This document shows, piece after piece, positions 33,525 through 41,281 of a stretch of DNA of 64,000 nucleotides. The stretch covers positions 53,305 through 117,304 of the forward strand of contig JAADJD010000028.1 of assembly GCA_013150955.1 (NCBI GenBank), written 5' to 3'. Every line of letters begins with the position of its first letter. Within the stretch, counting starts at the first letter, position 1. A program made the translations under genes and the position numbers. The DNA comes from Calditrichota bacterium. GTDB taxonomy: Bacteria; Calditrichota; Calditrichia; RBG-13-44-9; J042. A model generated the notes under the pieces. It was not told the DNA's origin and did no database searches. It saw nothing but the letters and a program-made list of their open reading frames with translations.

Positions 33525-34472
33525 TCAGGGCTGGACGGTGACCTTTTTCAACAGGCAGGCAGCCGAGGCATGTTCATCCAGCTCCCCATCCAGGTGCCGA
33601 TACAGGGCGCGAATATGACAGCCGCGATGATCCTGGATGCCCTTTAAACAGAAAAGTTCCCGGTAGGTGCTGCGACCGTTCCGGTGGTTGGACACATCGA
33701 CCAGCACGCCAAAAGGGCATTGAATGCAGCCAGGGGGTTGAAAGGGAAACGTGGTGGCGGTTTCGCGGGCTACCAGCGCCCTGGAGCGGGTCCACTCTCC
33801 CGGTTCTCCCCGTTCTTCCAGGTCAATGCGGCGCAATTTTTTAAGGATCAACCGCCCGCGATCGGTGACCAGTGTGGCCCGTGCCGTCAACAGGTCGCCT
33901 TTGCCGAACTTCAGGGTTTCCTGCGTCCGCTCCGAAATATGAGCATACACAAAATCCTGGATGAAGGTGCGTTCGATGTAAATTCCCTGAAAAATGAGCA
34001 AAAATCCGCGAAAGGAAACCCGCTCTCCACGGGGAAAGATGGATTTTTCGAAACGTGGTTTCACCCCATAGACCCGGCCGTGGATCTCCCATTCCCTGCC
34101 TTCGTGATCCTGAACCCAGTCCTCGAATTGCTGCATTTCGGCCAGGAAGTCCCGGTAGTGGGATTCATCCACAGCCAGTTCCGGGAAGCAATGCACCGTT
34201 TCCTCGTAGAAATAGCGGCATCCGGGACAGTTTTTACCCACGTACTGGTAACCCCGGTAGCAGGCTTTCCCTTTGTTCATCAGTTTACATTTCCACTTGT
34301 AGTAAACACAACCATGCGGGAAGCAGCGCTTTTCCTTCAGGATATGGTAGACCGACATTTTGCTCTGGAAGCCGTTGTGTGCTTCGTGCCGGCAAATGAA
34401 AATATCCAATCGTTTATAGGCATTTTTCATGATGGTCTGCACGGAATTTTTGTCTCTTTCCACCCGGTTCAT
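33525..34472 (-). CDS. Cysteine-rich protein with central OB-like region, unknown
   Basis: Up to 315 residues (ATG 34472; ATG 34430 is an alternative with no better ribosome site). The N-terminal third has a cluster of cysteines (KRCFPHGCVYYKWKCK, KACYRGYQYVGKNCPGCRYF). The middle (about 125-220) has the strand pattern of an OB-fold (WEIHGRVYGVKPRFEKS, RVSFRGFLLIFQGIYI, LLTARATLVTDRGRLILKKL). The C-terminal part adds GCIQCPFG and LFCLKGIQDHRGCHI. Zinc or Fe-S binding and nucleic-acid binding are plausible but unproven. I do not recognise the family. It is transcribed toward the 3' edge of nothing else on its strand. Confidence 0.65.
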   Translation of the reverse strand: MNRVERDKNSVQTIMKNAYKRLDIFICRHEAHNGFQSKMSVYHILKEKRCFPHGCVYYKWKCKLMNKGKACYRGYQYVGKNCPGCRYFYEETVHCFPELAVDESHYRDFLAEMQQFEDWVQDHEGREWEIHGRVYGVKPRFEKSIFPRGERVSFRGFLLIFQGIYIERTFIQDFVYAHISERTQETLKFGKGDLLTARATLVTDRGRLILKKLRRIDLEERGEPGEWTRSRALVARETATTFPFQPPGCIQCPFGVLVDVSNHRNGRSTYRELFCLKGIQDHRGCHIRALYRHLDGELDEHASAACLLKKVTVQP

Positions 34473-34653
34473 CGAAGCCGGATGGTTAATTTGGTTCCGG
34501 AAAGAAGGAATTGCAAAAGGAAAGTCGGGAATTTTTCCCCTGTGGATGAACTTTCGCTATCCTGAAAAGTATATTACAAATGGATTTATCAGGAAGTTAA
34601 TTCACGGCGGGATGCCTGAATCAGGTTAACCGAAATAATCGGAAGGAGGCACT

Positions 34654-34959
34654 ATGTGGCAGGGCTGGATTAACCTGATTCTGGGCATTTGGCTGGTCAT
34701 TTCCGGGATCTTCACCACGCTGCATCATCCGATTAACATGGTCATTACCGGTTTGCTGGCGATGATTTTTGGTTTCTGGATGTACAAAATGTGGCAGGGT
34801 ATTGTTGTGGGAATTCTGGGGTTGTGGACGATTTTGAGTGGTCTGGTGCTGAATCTGATTGTGCCGGCGAATCTGATCATTGTGGGCTTGGTCATGGGCT
34901 TGCTGGGGCTGTGGATAGGTCTGGGCCACATGCGAGAAATGAAAACCAAGACGGCGTAA
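34654..34959 (+). CDS. Small SPW-repeat-like membrane protein
   Basis: 101 residues with four hydrophobic helices arranged as two similar halves: WINLILGIWLVISGIF with MVITGLLAMIFGFWMY, and IVVGILGLWTILSGLV with LIIVGLVMGLLGLWIG. This two-fold repeat resembles the SPW repeat family of small membrane proteins, whose function is unknown. GGAGG lies six bases before ATG 34654 and a terminator follows the stop. It is divergent from the Cys-rich gene. Confidence 0.7.
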   Translation: MWQGWINLILGIWLVISGIFTTLHHPINMVITGLLAMIFGFWMYKMWQGIVVGILGLWTILSGLVLNLIVPANLIIVGLVMGLLGLWIGLGHMREMKTKTA

Positions 34960-34989
34960 ACCATCGGCCATCCTCCGACGGTGGATTGG

Positions 34990-35026
34990 ACCGGGTCCCG
35001 CATTTTGCGGGACTCGGTTTATTTTT
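34990..35026 (+). terminator. Intrinsic terminator
   Basis: Stem ACCGGGTCCCGCA (34990-35002) with TGCGGGACTCGGT (35006-35018), one G-T pair, loop TTT, followed by TTATTTTT. It ends the small membrane protein gene; its right side reaches the stop of the convergent DUF4412 gene. Confidence 0.9.
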
Positions 35027-35729
35027 GTTGCCCACCCTGCATGCGTTGCTTCATCTGTTGAATGGGATTCAACTTCTTGATGTATCCATCCGGAAGGTCG
35101 AAAAAGTTAGCAGGCAATGAAGAAATTTTCTCCACTTTCTTCAGTTCAGTGGTGGAGGACATTTTCGTGCCCATCATCTCCATGGTGGATTCGGTATATA
35201 CCGGGATGCCATCTACCTCTTTCTCCAGGATCTCAGAAATTTGTTTTAAAGAGGGCATGGCCTTCAGCGTTTGTTTGTAGTATTCGAGGGGGAAGTCCAC
35301 ATCGCGGGAAATCCAGATGTGCTGGGTGATGGGTCCCATGACGATCTGCAATTCGTAAGCCTTCCAGGGACCAACTTTTTTGGTGTTTTTTGTGCGGGTG
35401 ACCACGGGCTTCATGTTTTCGGCATTTCCCAGCATGCCCAGGGCCATCTGTCCCATGGCTTCCAGTTCTTCCATGCCCATCTCCATATACGTTTTTTCGG
35501 CAGGATTCAAAATCCAGATTTTGTTCAGGTCCAGGCGGATGATGGTGGTGGTTTGAGGATCCTCGGTGCGCATTTTATCCTTGGCGTACCAGATTTTTTG
35601 CAGGGTGGTTTTGCTGCCCTGCTGGTACGGATTCTGAACACGCGTTTCCTGTTCCAGATAGTAAATCCCCTGAGACCAGCCAATGGCGAACGCCATCAGC
35701 ACGATTGCAAAAATCCGCAAAATTTGCAT
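35019..35729 (-). CDS. Secreted DUF4412-like protein
   Basis: 236 residues. The signal peptide is MQILRIFAIVLMAFAIGWSQG. The mature part is a sheet-rich domain of the DUF4412 type: YYLEQETRVQ, QKIWYAKDKMRTEDP, TTTIIRLDLNKIWILNPAEKTYMEM, GPITQHIWISRDVDFP. It is rich in Met and Lys and is expected in the periplasm or bound to the outer membrane in a LolA/LppX-like fold. Role unknown. GAGGA lies before ATG 35729. It stands alone and converges on the SPW-like gene. Confidence 0.75.
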   Translation of the reverse strand: MQILRIFAIVLMAFAIGWSQGIYYLEQETRVQNPYQQGSKTTLQKIWYAKDKMRTEDPQTTTIIRLDLNKIWILNPAEKTYMEMGMEELEAMGQMALGMLGNAENMKPVVTRTKNTKKVGPWKAYELQIVMGPITQHIWISRDVDFPLEYYKQTLKAMPSLKQISEILEKEVDGIPVYTESTMEMMGTKMSSTTELKKVEKISSLPANFFDLPDGYIKKLNPIQQMKQRMQGGQQK

Positions 35730-35878
35730 ATTGTCCTCCTGATTCGTTCAATAATGTTTTAGATATCTGTTAAAAATACCGACCGGGGTGGCTGGAAAAA
35801 AGGAATTAATTTTTTGTCCAGCGTCCATTGGGGAGACAACCAATCCCGGATCGATGGACGATCCGGGAAAATCCTGAA

Positions 35879-36265
35879 TTAATCATTAAGTTCAATGTCC
35901 ACCAGAATGGCCCGCAGATCCCGTGTTTTTAACAGCATCTGTGGCTTCCCAAAGTAAACGAACGCTTCCAGATCCGCATCTTCGGTTTTTACCTTCACCA
36001 CGCAGCGCTGGTACAGTTTGCCCTCGTCTTCGTATTCGTCTATCCGTTTCAGGGACTCCGCGTCCACGTTCAGTAGAATGAGCCCCTCCACTTTGTGGCG
36101 CGGATCGGGAAGCAGGAGGGGATAGGAATACGGCGGATCAATCTTCCGATAGCCGTAAAGGATGGCGCGTCGGGTCTCGAACCGTTTGCCCGTAATGGCT
36201 TTTATGATGTGAGGGTCCATCAACGTACCGTAAACGAACACGTGACAAATGTTCTGTCGACTCAT
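35879..36265 (-). CDS. Gamma-glutamylcyclotransferase-like (AIG2/GGCT) protein
   Basis: 128 residues with the family signature VFVYGTLMDPHIIKAITG near the start, then RAILYGYRKI and the acidic site region RIDEYEDEGKLYQR holding the catalytic glutamate. Members cyclise gamma-glutamyl groups to 5-oxoproline or act in related peptide turnover; the substrate here is unknown. AGGAGG lies upstream of ATG 36265; an earlier in-frame ATG (36331) overlaps the end of the DUF1992 gene and is less likely. Probably co-transcribed with that gene. Confidence 0.85.
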   Translation of the reverse strand: MSRQNICHVFVYGTLMDPHIIKAITGKRFETRRAILYGYRKIDPPYSYPLLLPDPRHKVEGLILLNVDAESLKRIDEYEDEGKLYQRCVVKVKTEDADLEAFVYFGKPQMLLKTRDLRAILVDIELND

Positions 36266-36284
36266 TGGCGGAATCGCCTCCTCC

Positions 36285-36914
36285 TTATGGATGTTCCGGT
36301 AATAAAGGAAATTGCTGATTGAATTGATCAAGCCAGGTGCGCACGGGCACCTTCCCCAGTGTGGTCATCACCCGAAATCGGTCCCGATCTTTCAAGCACA
36401 GCTTGATGACCTCTTCGTTATATTCATCAATCAAATCCAGTAGCTGAACCACCATTTCCTGAAACCGCAATGCGTACGATTTTTGCATTTTATTAAACAT
36501 TTGAATGGCCAGTTGAGTTCGGGAGTTGCATTTAATCGCCAGCCAGATTTTTAAATCGTTTTGCAGAAATCGGTGATGTGCCTTCAGATGATCATAATAG
36601 TTTTCTGGTGGATAATACAGATCAACACCCAGTAATTCAACGATCTGCTGAAAACGCCGGCAGTAAGCCCGCCGTACGGTTTCCAGCAATTCATGAATGG
36701 CCTGATATTGTTCCTCAATTTTTTTCTTCAATTCCAGTGGAAGGGGCAAAAAGCGATGGTCTTTCAGGATTTTGTAAAAGAGACGTTCAGAAGGGTTTTC
36801 GTACAAATAGCCGTCGAAGCGATAGGGGGTGCCTTTTAACGGCAAATCGTCGAAAAGACCATCCGCCTGGGCCTGAGCGATTTTCTCTTCCGCAATTTTT
36901 TCGACAAGAAACAT
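36285..36914 (-). CDS. DUF1992 (DnaJC28-like) protein with extended C-terminus
   Basis: 209 residues. The N-terminal 75 residues match DUF1992, found in DnaJ homologue subfamily C member 28: VEKIAEEKIAQAQADGLFDD followed by LPLKGTPYRF and NPSERLFYKILKDHRFLP. The rest is helical with several aromatic and Arg/Lys pairs and is longer than the bare domain. Biochemical function is not known. A well-spaced TTGACA/TAATTT promoter lies just upstream and GAGGGAAC precedes the ATG. The gene precedes the GGCT-like gene by 19 bases. Confidence 0.8.
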   Translation of the reverse strand: MFLVEKIAEEKIAQAQADGLFDDLPLKGTPYRFDGYLYENPSERLFYKILKDHRFLPLPLELKKKIEEQYQAIHELLETVRRAYCRRFQQIVELLGVDLYYPPENYYDHLKAHHRFLQNDLKIWLAIKCNSRTQLAIQMFNKMQKSYALRFQEMVVQLLDLIDEYNEEVIKLCLKDRDRFRVMTTLGKVPVRTWLDQFNQQFPLLPEHP

Positions 36915-36938
36915 GCCGTTCCCTCACATTACGCATAA

Positions 36939-36967
36939 AAATTAGGGGGTGCGGGCATCGCTGTCAA
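36939..36967 (-). promoter_or_regulatory. Promoter for the DUF1992 gene
   Basis: Perfect -35 TTGACA (36967-36962), 17-base spacer, -10 TAATTT (36944-36939), 25 bases ahead of the start codon at 36914. This suggests the main sigma factor reads ordinary sigma-70 promoters here. Confidence 0.6.
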
Positions 36968-37083
36968 GCAAAAAGCGGGCAGGCTGGAAATGAAGACGCC
37001 CCCTGTCGTGGGTTGGCCATCACAGAAAGACGTTTGCGGGAAAGATTTTTCGTTCTGGCGTTTTTATTAGCTGCAGTTTGTGC

Positions 37084-37119
37084 TTAAATTAGGCGCTCAG
37101 AGTGCCGCAAGGTGCTCAT
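37084..37119 (-). CDS. Possible 11-codon micro-ORF
   Basis: ATG 37119, preceded by GGAGGTAAGT, reads MSTLRHSERLI and stops at 37084. It lies directly downstream, on the minus strand, of a strong hairpin. It may be a chance ORF; only the ribosome site argues for it. Confidence 0.2.
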   Translation of the reverse strand: MSTLRHSERLI

Positions 37120-37135
37120 ACTTACCTCCACGAAG

Positions 37136-37174
37136 AGTGGGCAGGACCTTCGGGTCTCTGCCCACTTATTTTTT
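37136..37174 (+). terminator. Orphan plus-strand intrinsic terminator
   Basis: AGTGGGCAGGACC (37136-37148) pairs with GGTCTCTGCCCACT (37153-37166) around a TTCG tetraloop, with one bulge, followed by TATTTTTTGG and a second T run. No plus-strand gene ends here, so it may mark an unannotated transcript. Confidence 0.75.
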
Positions 37175-37207
37175 GGTTTTTTTCCCACGGATGCTCTTCG
37201 GAATTCC

Positions 37208-37837
37208 CTAATGGTCTTTAAATTTCTTTTCTCCCGCTCGCACGGGAAAGGGAAGGTGATTCTCTGCGGGGGGTAGTGCGCAGGAGTATGCGGGATTGTA
37301 CGCGCAGTAGGGATTGTAGGCCAGGTTAAAATCCACCACATAGTGGTTTTCTGGATTTTCTTCCAGGTCGATGTAACGACCGCCGCCGTACGTTTCCCGG
37401 CCGTTGGTTTCATCGGTAAATCCCAGAAAAAGGTGGCGGGTCGCTTCCGGATCGCTGGAAAAGAACTTGTAAATCTGCAATCGGTAGCGCTTTCCGTTGA
37501 ACTGAAATTCAAAATACCCGTAGCGCAGGGCGGGACGGACATCCCCGCCAGTGGCAATGATGGTGTCAATTTCCAGCGATGGATATCGAATGATGGGGCC
37601 TTCAAAGCGGTAGGCCAGATCGATGGGGAAGTAATCCAGTCCCTGAAATTTCTGGCGATCCTCCGGCAACAATGGAGAGTTTTCGCTTTCTTTAAAAAAC
37701 CGGTCTTTTTGCTGACGCCATTCCCGGATTTGCTGGATAATCTGTTGCCGCTCTTGCGGATTCGGGGCGTCGGATTTCTCGGCGCAGGCAAGGAAAAGCG
37801 CCATTCCCACAAAGATCGGTATTTGCCATGTCATCAT
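37208..37837 (-). CDS. DUF1684 family lipoprotein
   Basis: 209 residues. The start at ATG 37837 (or 37834) opens a lipoprotein signal ending LFLAC. The mature part has the DUF1684 hallmarks: PEDRQKFQGLDYFPIDLAYR, FEFQFNGKRYRLQIYKF, LFLGFTDETNGRETYGGGRY, VDFNLAYNPYCAYNPAYSC and PPAENHLPFPVRAGEK. The conserved acidic, Tyr and Cys residues suggest a binding or hydrolytic site, but no activity is established. It is downstream of the YbjQ-like gene on the same strand. Confidence 0.85.
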   Translation of the reverse strand: MMTWQIPIFVGMALFLACAEKSDAPNPQERQQIIQQIREWRQQKDRFFKESENSPLLPEDRQKFQGLDYFPIDLAYRFEGPIIRYPSLEIDTIIATGGDVRPALRYGYFEFQFNGKRYRLQIYKFFSSDPEATRHLFLGFTDETNGRETYGGGRYIDLEENPENHYVVDFNLAYNPYCAYNPAYSCALPPAENHLPFPVRAGEKKFKDH

Positions 37838-37909
37838 GAGGTGTGTTGGCCTCCCGGTTGTCTGGGTTAGACGGGGTGATTTGAACCTTTTGATGGCATG
37901 CGGTTCCAT

Positions 37910-38224
37910 CTATTCCACAACCACGGCGGTACCCGCGGCGGTTACCATCAGCATGCCTTCGCGGACCACCTCATAGTCGATGTCCACACCGACCACCGCA
38001 TTGGCTCCCATCTGACGGGCATTTTCAATCATTTCCTGAACGGCAATCTGTCGGGCTTCAATCAGTTTCGATTCGTAGGCTCCGGAGCGTCCGCCAACGA
38101 TGTCGGTGATGCTGGCGAAAAGATCGCGGATCACGTTGGCACCCATGATGGCCTCCCCGGCCACAATGCCCTTGTACTCCTTAATCCGTCGGCCTTCCAG
38201 TGTTGGAGTGGTGGTGACAATCAT
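37910..38224 (-). CDS. YbjQ/UPF0145 family protein
   Basis: 104 residues matching UPF0145 (heavy-metal-binding-like dodecin-type fold): [55 protein letters not shown] and [14 protein letters not shown]. Family members form ring-like pentamers; no function is known for the bacterial proteins. GGAGG precedes the ATG. It follows the HAD gene by 12 bases. Confidence 0.92.
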   Translation of the reverse strand: MIVTTTPTLEGRRIKEYKGIVAGEAIMGANVIRDLFASITDIVGGRSGAYESKLIEARQIAVQEMIENARQMGANAVVGVDIDYEVVREGMLMVTAAGTAVVVE

Positions 38225-38236
38225 AAAAACCTCCCT

Positions 38237-39022
38237 TTAAAATTTGAAGAGTTTGGGTAAGTCTGCAAATGTGCCAAGAATTAGATCGGGTTTGACACGG
38301 GCCCGTTGCAGGTCTTCCTCACGAAACTTACCGGTTTTTACCGCAATGGTGAACAGTCCCACCCGTGCACCGCCCTGGATGTCCGCCTCCAGATCGTCCC
38401 CGATAATCGCGATTTTTTCTGCGGGCAACCCCAGCCGTTTAATGGCCTGCCGGAAAAATTCCCTCCGGGGTTTGCCGATGACGATGGCCCGCTTTCGGGT
38501 GGCGTATTCCAGAGCCGCCACAATGGCTCCGGCATCAATGGCCAATCCATCTTCTTTTTTCCAGAAGCGGTTCTTCTGTAACGCAATGATCCGGGCGCCC
38601 CCCATCACCATCCGAAACGCCTGGTTAAGCCGCTCGTAGGTCAGGTCTTCCCCCATATCCCCGATGACGATGTACTCCGGTTTGTAGAGGGTCGATTTGA
38701 ATTCGCTGAATTCCCGAAAGACGTCGCCCCGGACAAACAGATATAGCGATTTTGCCTGATGGGCCCGTAACCACTGGACAGCAGCGTAGGGAGCACTGAA
38801 AATCTGTTCCAGCGGAATGCGAAATCCCATCCGTTGCAGTTTGCTCTGAATGCCAAAGCGGCTTTTGCGGGTGGTGTTGGTGATTAGCAGAAAGGGAATC
38901 TGTTTTTTAAGCAAGAAATGCAGCGTATCCACCGCACCGGGAATGGCCGTTTCCCCTTCGTAAAGCACGCCGTCAAGGTCAATCAAAAATCCGTTTACCA
39001 CCCGTTGATGTTGTGTAACCAT
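38237..39022 (-). CDS. HAD-IIA (NagD/LHPP-like) phosphatase
   Basis: About 261 residues from ATG 39022. HAD motifs I-IV are visible: GFLIDLDGVLYEGE (motif I), FLLITNTTRK (II), VIGKPRREFFRQAI (III) and IAIIGDDLEADIQGGARVG (IV). The C2-type cap lies between motifs II and III. Relatives hydrolyse small phosphates such as nucleotide, sugar or phosphohistidine substrates; the substrate here is unknown. A longer in-frame opening (39079) lacks a ribosome site. It leads a three-gene minus-strand run with the YbjQ-like and DUF1684 genes. Confidence 0.9.
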   Translation of the reverse strand: MVTQHQRVVNGFLIDLDGVLYEGETAIPGAVDTLHFLLKKQIPFLLITNTTRKSRFGIQSKLQRMGFRIPLEQIFSAPYAAVQWLRAHQAKSLYLFVRGDVFREFSEFKSTLYKPEYIVIGDMGEDLTYERLNQAFRMVMGGARIIALQKNRFWKKEDGLAIDAGAIVAALEYATRKRAIVIGKPRREFFRQAIKRLGLPAEKIAIIGDDLEADIQGGARVGLFTIAVKTGKFREEDLQRARVKPDLILGTFADLPKLFKF

Positions 39023-39193
39023 GCGGTACCCAATCTGTTCTGTGGATTTTAAAATAAGAAAAATTTGCATTTCCCGCAAAAATTGAATTTATTTGATCGC
39101 CCTCAGGTTGATGTGCTTTTCCGGGAGAGGCGTAGGATTTCAGCGTCTGGCAACGTAAATTGAGGTTTCAGGTGAACGAAATGTACCCCCAGG

Positions 39194-39904
39194 ATGAGAA
39201 CGACATTTGCCTACGTTAAATTCAGCGGTTTGAATTACGTCCGTCAGCACCGGTACCTGCGGGAACTGGTGGCGGTCATCATTTTTCAGATTTTTTTCAG
39301 GGGATTTCTGTACGACACGGAGCCCGGTCCGGGCATCTGGCTCATTTTTTCCGTATTCGCGATTGTTTTGAACGTGATGACCACGCCATCGGTGTTTTTT
39401 CAGGAAAAGGGGAATACCCTTTATTTTTTGATCGGAAAACCGCAGGGGCGCAAGTATTTTTTCATCTCCCGGATTATTTTGATTGTATTAATCGATTCCC
39501 TCTGGCTGGGATTTTTCATATTGCTTTATGGCTTGCGCTATCTTTCCCTGGATTATTTCCTGGGGTTACCCCTGCACTTTTTTCCGGTCTTCGTGATTCT
39601 GGTGCTTTCCACGATGTTGATCAGCCTGGTTTATACGTACCGTCCACAGCTCAGCTGGTTGCTGTTTCTCCTGGTCATTTTTGGTGGCATTGTGAACAAA
39701 CCGGCGGTGTTTCCTCTGCAGGGGATTCTGGACGGATACAAATTACTGGTTTTTCTGCTACCCCCGTTTCAGGAGCTGAGTTTTTTAAGCGTGTCGCTGG
39801 ATTTCTGGTCCCTGCGGGGCGGATTCCTTCTGGTAGCCCTGGTGCAAATTGCCCTGCTGTACCGCTGGTCGTTTCGGGGGATGTTGCAGAGGGATTTCAT
39901 TTAG
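39194..39904 (+). CDS. ABC-2-like membrane protein without ATPase partner
   Basis: 236 residues with six predicted membrane helices and a long, basic first loop (RRYLRELVAV pattern at about 20-28). The arrangement is reminiscent of ABC-2 permeases of the exporter type, but no motif is decisive. No ATP-binding gene is adjacent: upstream lies a divergent HAD gene and downstream the repeat cluster R6. It could be a lone permease subunit or an unrelated membrane protein. Confidence 0.5.
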   Translation: MRTTFAYVKFSGLNYVRQHRYLRELVAVIIFQIFFRGFLYDTEPGPGIWLIFSVFAIVLNVMTTPSVFFQEKGNTLYFLIGKPQGRKYFFISRIILIVLIDSLWLGFFILLYGLRYLSLDYFLGLPLHFFPVFVILVLSTMLISLVYTYRPQLSWLLFLLVIFGGIVNKPAVFPLQGILDGYKLLVFLLPPFQELSFLSVSLDFWSLRGGFLLVALVQIALLYRWSFRGMLQRDFI

Positions 39905-39967
39905 CAAGTGATTGATCGACCGCTTCGGGCAGATGGTTGGCCGGGTCTACCCCTCTCTGGCTCTTTG

Positions 39968-40331
39968 ACCCAAATCAGGCATTAAACCGAAATGATGCAT
40001 TCAACCGCAAATCACGTGTATGTAACCGAAACGTATCCACAAAATCGCAAATAAACCGCGAAACACATTTTCACTTGTTATGCTAAATTAGGATAAAGCA
40101 AGTATTTTGAAAACCGTTAAAACGGTTAATCCCAAATTAAAACTACGAATTGCACGAATTAACCCAGATTATGCAATAGCCTACGAATGACACGAATTAA
40201 CACGAACAAAAAAATAAAATCCGTTTGATTATATCCGGATAAAAAATGTGTTCCAGGATTTAATCACTATTTTGTTGGTATTTTTAGGGTTCATTCTCGT
40301 GATCCGTGGTTTAACGTTTTATTTGGGTTAA
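39968..40331. repeat. Palindromic intergenic repeat, copy R6 (compound)
   Basis: Compound copy of about 360 bases. A direct-orientation left half (CAGGCATTAAACC, TCACGTGTATGTAACC, CACATTTTCACTTG) is joined to a full inverted-orientation copy (GCCTACGAATGACACGAATT to CCGTGGTTTAACGTTTTATT), ending TTTGGGTTAA. The last TTA forms the stop codon of the metallo-hydrolase gene on the minus strand. Confidence 0.85.
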
Positions 40332-41170
40332 ATGGAGAACGTTTCTTTGAGGGCAAACCCCTTATCCGTTCGCTGAACGGTGGCCGCTTTGATTTCCCGG
40401 TCGTGTTCAAAGATAATCAGGCAATCTTCTTCGGCGGCGCGGGCCAGAATTTCCTTTTTTTCCTGAAGTGTGGTCATGGGATACAGGTCATAGGCCATGA
40501 TCCAGGGGATGGCCACCTGCGGCGCCAGCGGGATCAAATCGCCCGCAAAAAGCAGTGACCGTTCCTCCCCGGCCACCCGAACCAGCTGCTGTCCGGGAGT
40601 GTGCCCATTAACGATAATTAATTCAATATCCGGAAACAGCGGACCTCCCTCATCCAGCAGCTCCAGCTGACCGGCTTCTTTGACGGGGATGATGTTTTCC
40701 GGAAAATAGCTGGCGCGGTCTTTTTCGGAAGGTCGATTGGCCCATTCGAACTGTTGCCGTTGTACGTAATAGCGGGCGTTTGGGAATGTGGGACGCAATT
40801 GGCCATCCGCGTTTCGCACGGTGTTGCCGCCGGCATGGTCGAAGTGAAGGTGGGTGATGATGACATCGGTAATGTCTTCCGGCTGCAGTCCGGCCCCTGC
40901 CAGCGCCCGGTGCAGATTAATCCCATCTTCCACCGCATAAATTTCTTTGAACCGATCGTTATATTTGTCCCCGAGTCCCGTATCCACCAGGATATTGCGC
41001 CCTTCCCCCTGAATGAGGAGCAGGTTGGTGGCCATGGCGATTCGGTTTTTTTCGTCTGCGGGTTTCTGCTTCTCCCAGAGCACTTTGGGGACCACCCCAA
41101 ACATGGCGCCCCCGTCCAGCTTAAATCGCCCTGCTTCTAAAACGGAAATGTTGTAGCGACCAATCTTCAT
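40328..41170 (-). CDS. MBL-fold metallo-hydrolase
   Basis: 280 residues with the metallo-beta-lactamase fold. The zinc motif THLHFDHAGG is near residue 105, and further ligands are seen in VNGHTPGQQLV and FAGDLIPLAP, with IIFEHDRE near the end. This is the lactonase/hydrolase-like branch; AHL-lactonase, arylsulfatase or other ester cleavage are all possible and not distinguishable here. The stop codon TAA is contributed by the repeat R6 end. The ATG follows a GTGT region with a modest GGAGGG site. Confidence 0.85.
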   Translation of the reverse strand: MKIGRYNISVLEAGRFKLDGGAMFGVVPKVLWEKQKPADEKNRIAMATNLLLIQGEGRNILVDTGLGDKYNDRFKEIYAVEDGINLHRALAGAGLQPEDITDVIITHLHFDHAGGNTVRNADGQLRPTFPNARYYVQRQQFEWANRPSEKDRASYFPENIIPVKEAGQLELLDEGGPLFPDIELIIVNGHTPGQQLVRVAGEERSLLFAGDLIPLAPQVAIPWIMAYDLYPMTTLQEKKEILARAAEEDCLIIFEHDREIKAATVQRTDKGFALKETFSI

Positions 41171-41281
41171 ACACCCTCCGTGTTAGGTAGACTAAAACAT
41201 AATAAATTTTACCTTGGGATGGACAGCAAAAACTTACAAAAAGCGGGCTGTGGCACGGCACCCGTTATCCGGGCCGGGGGA

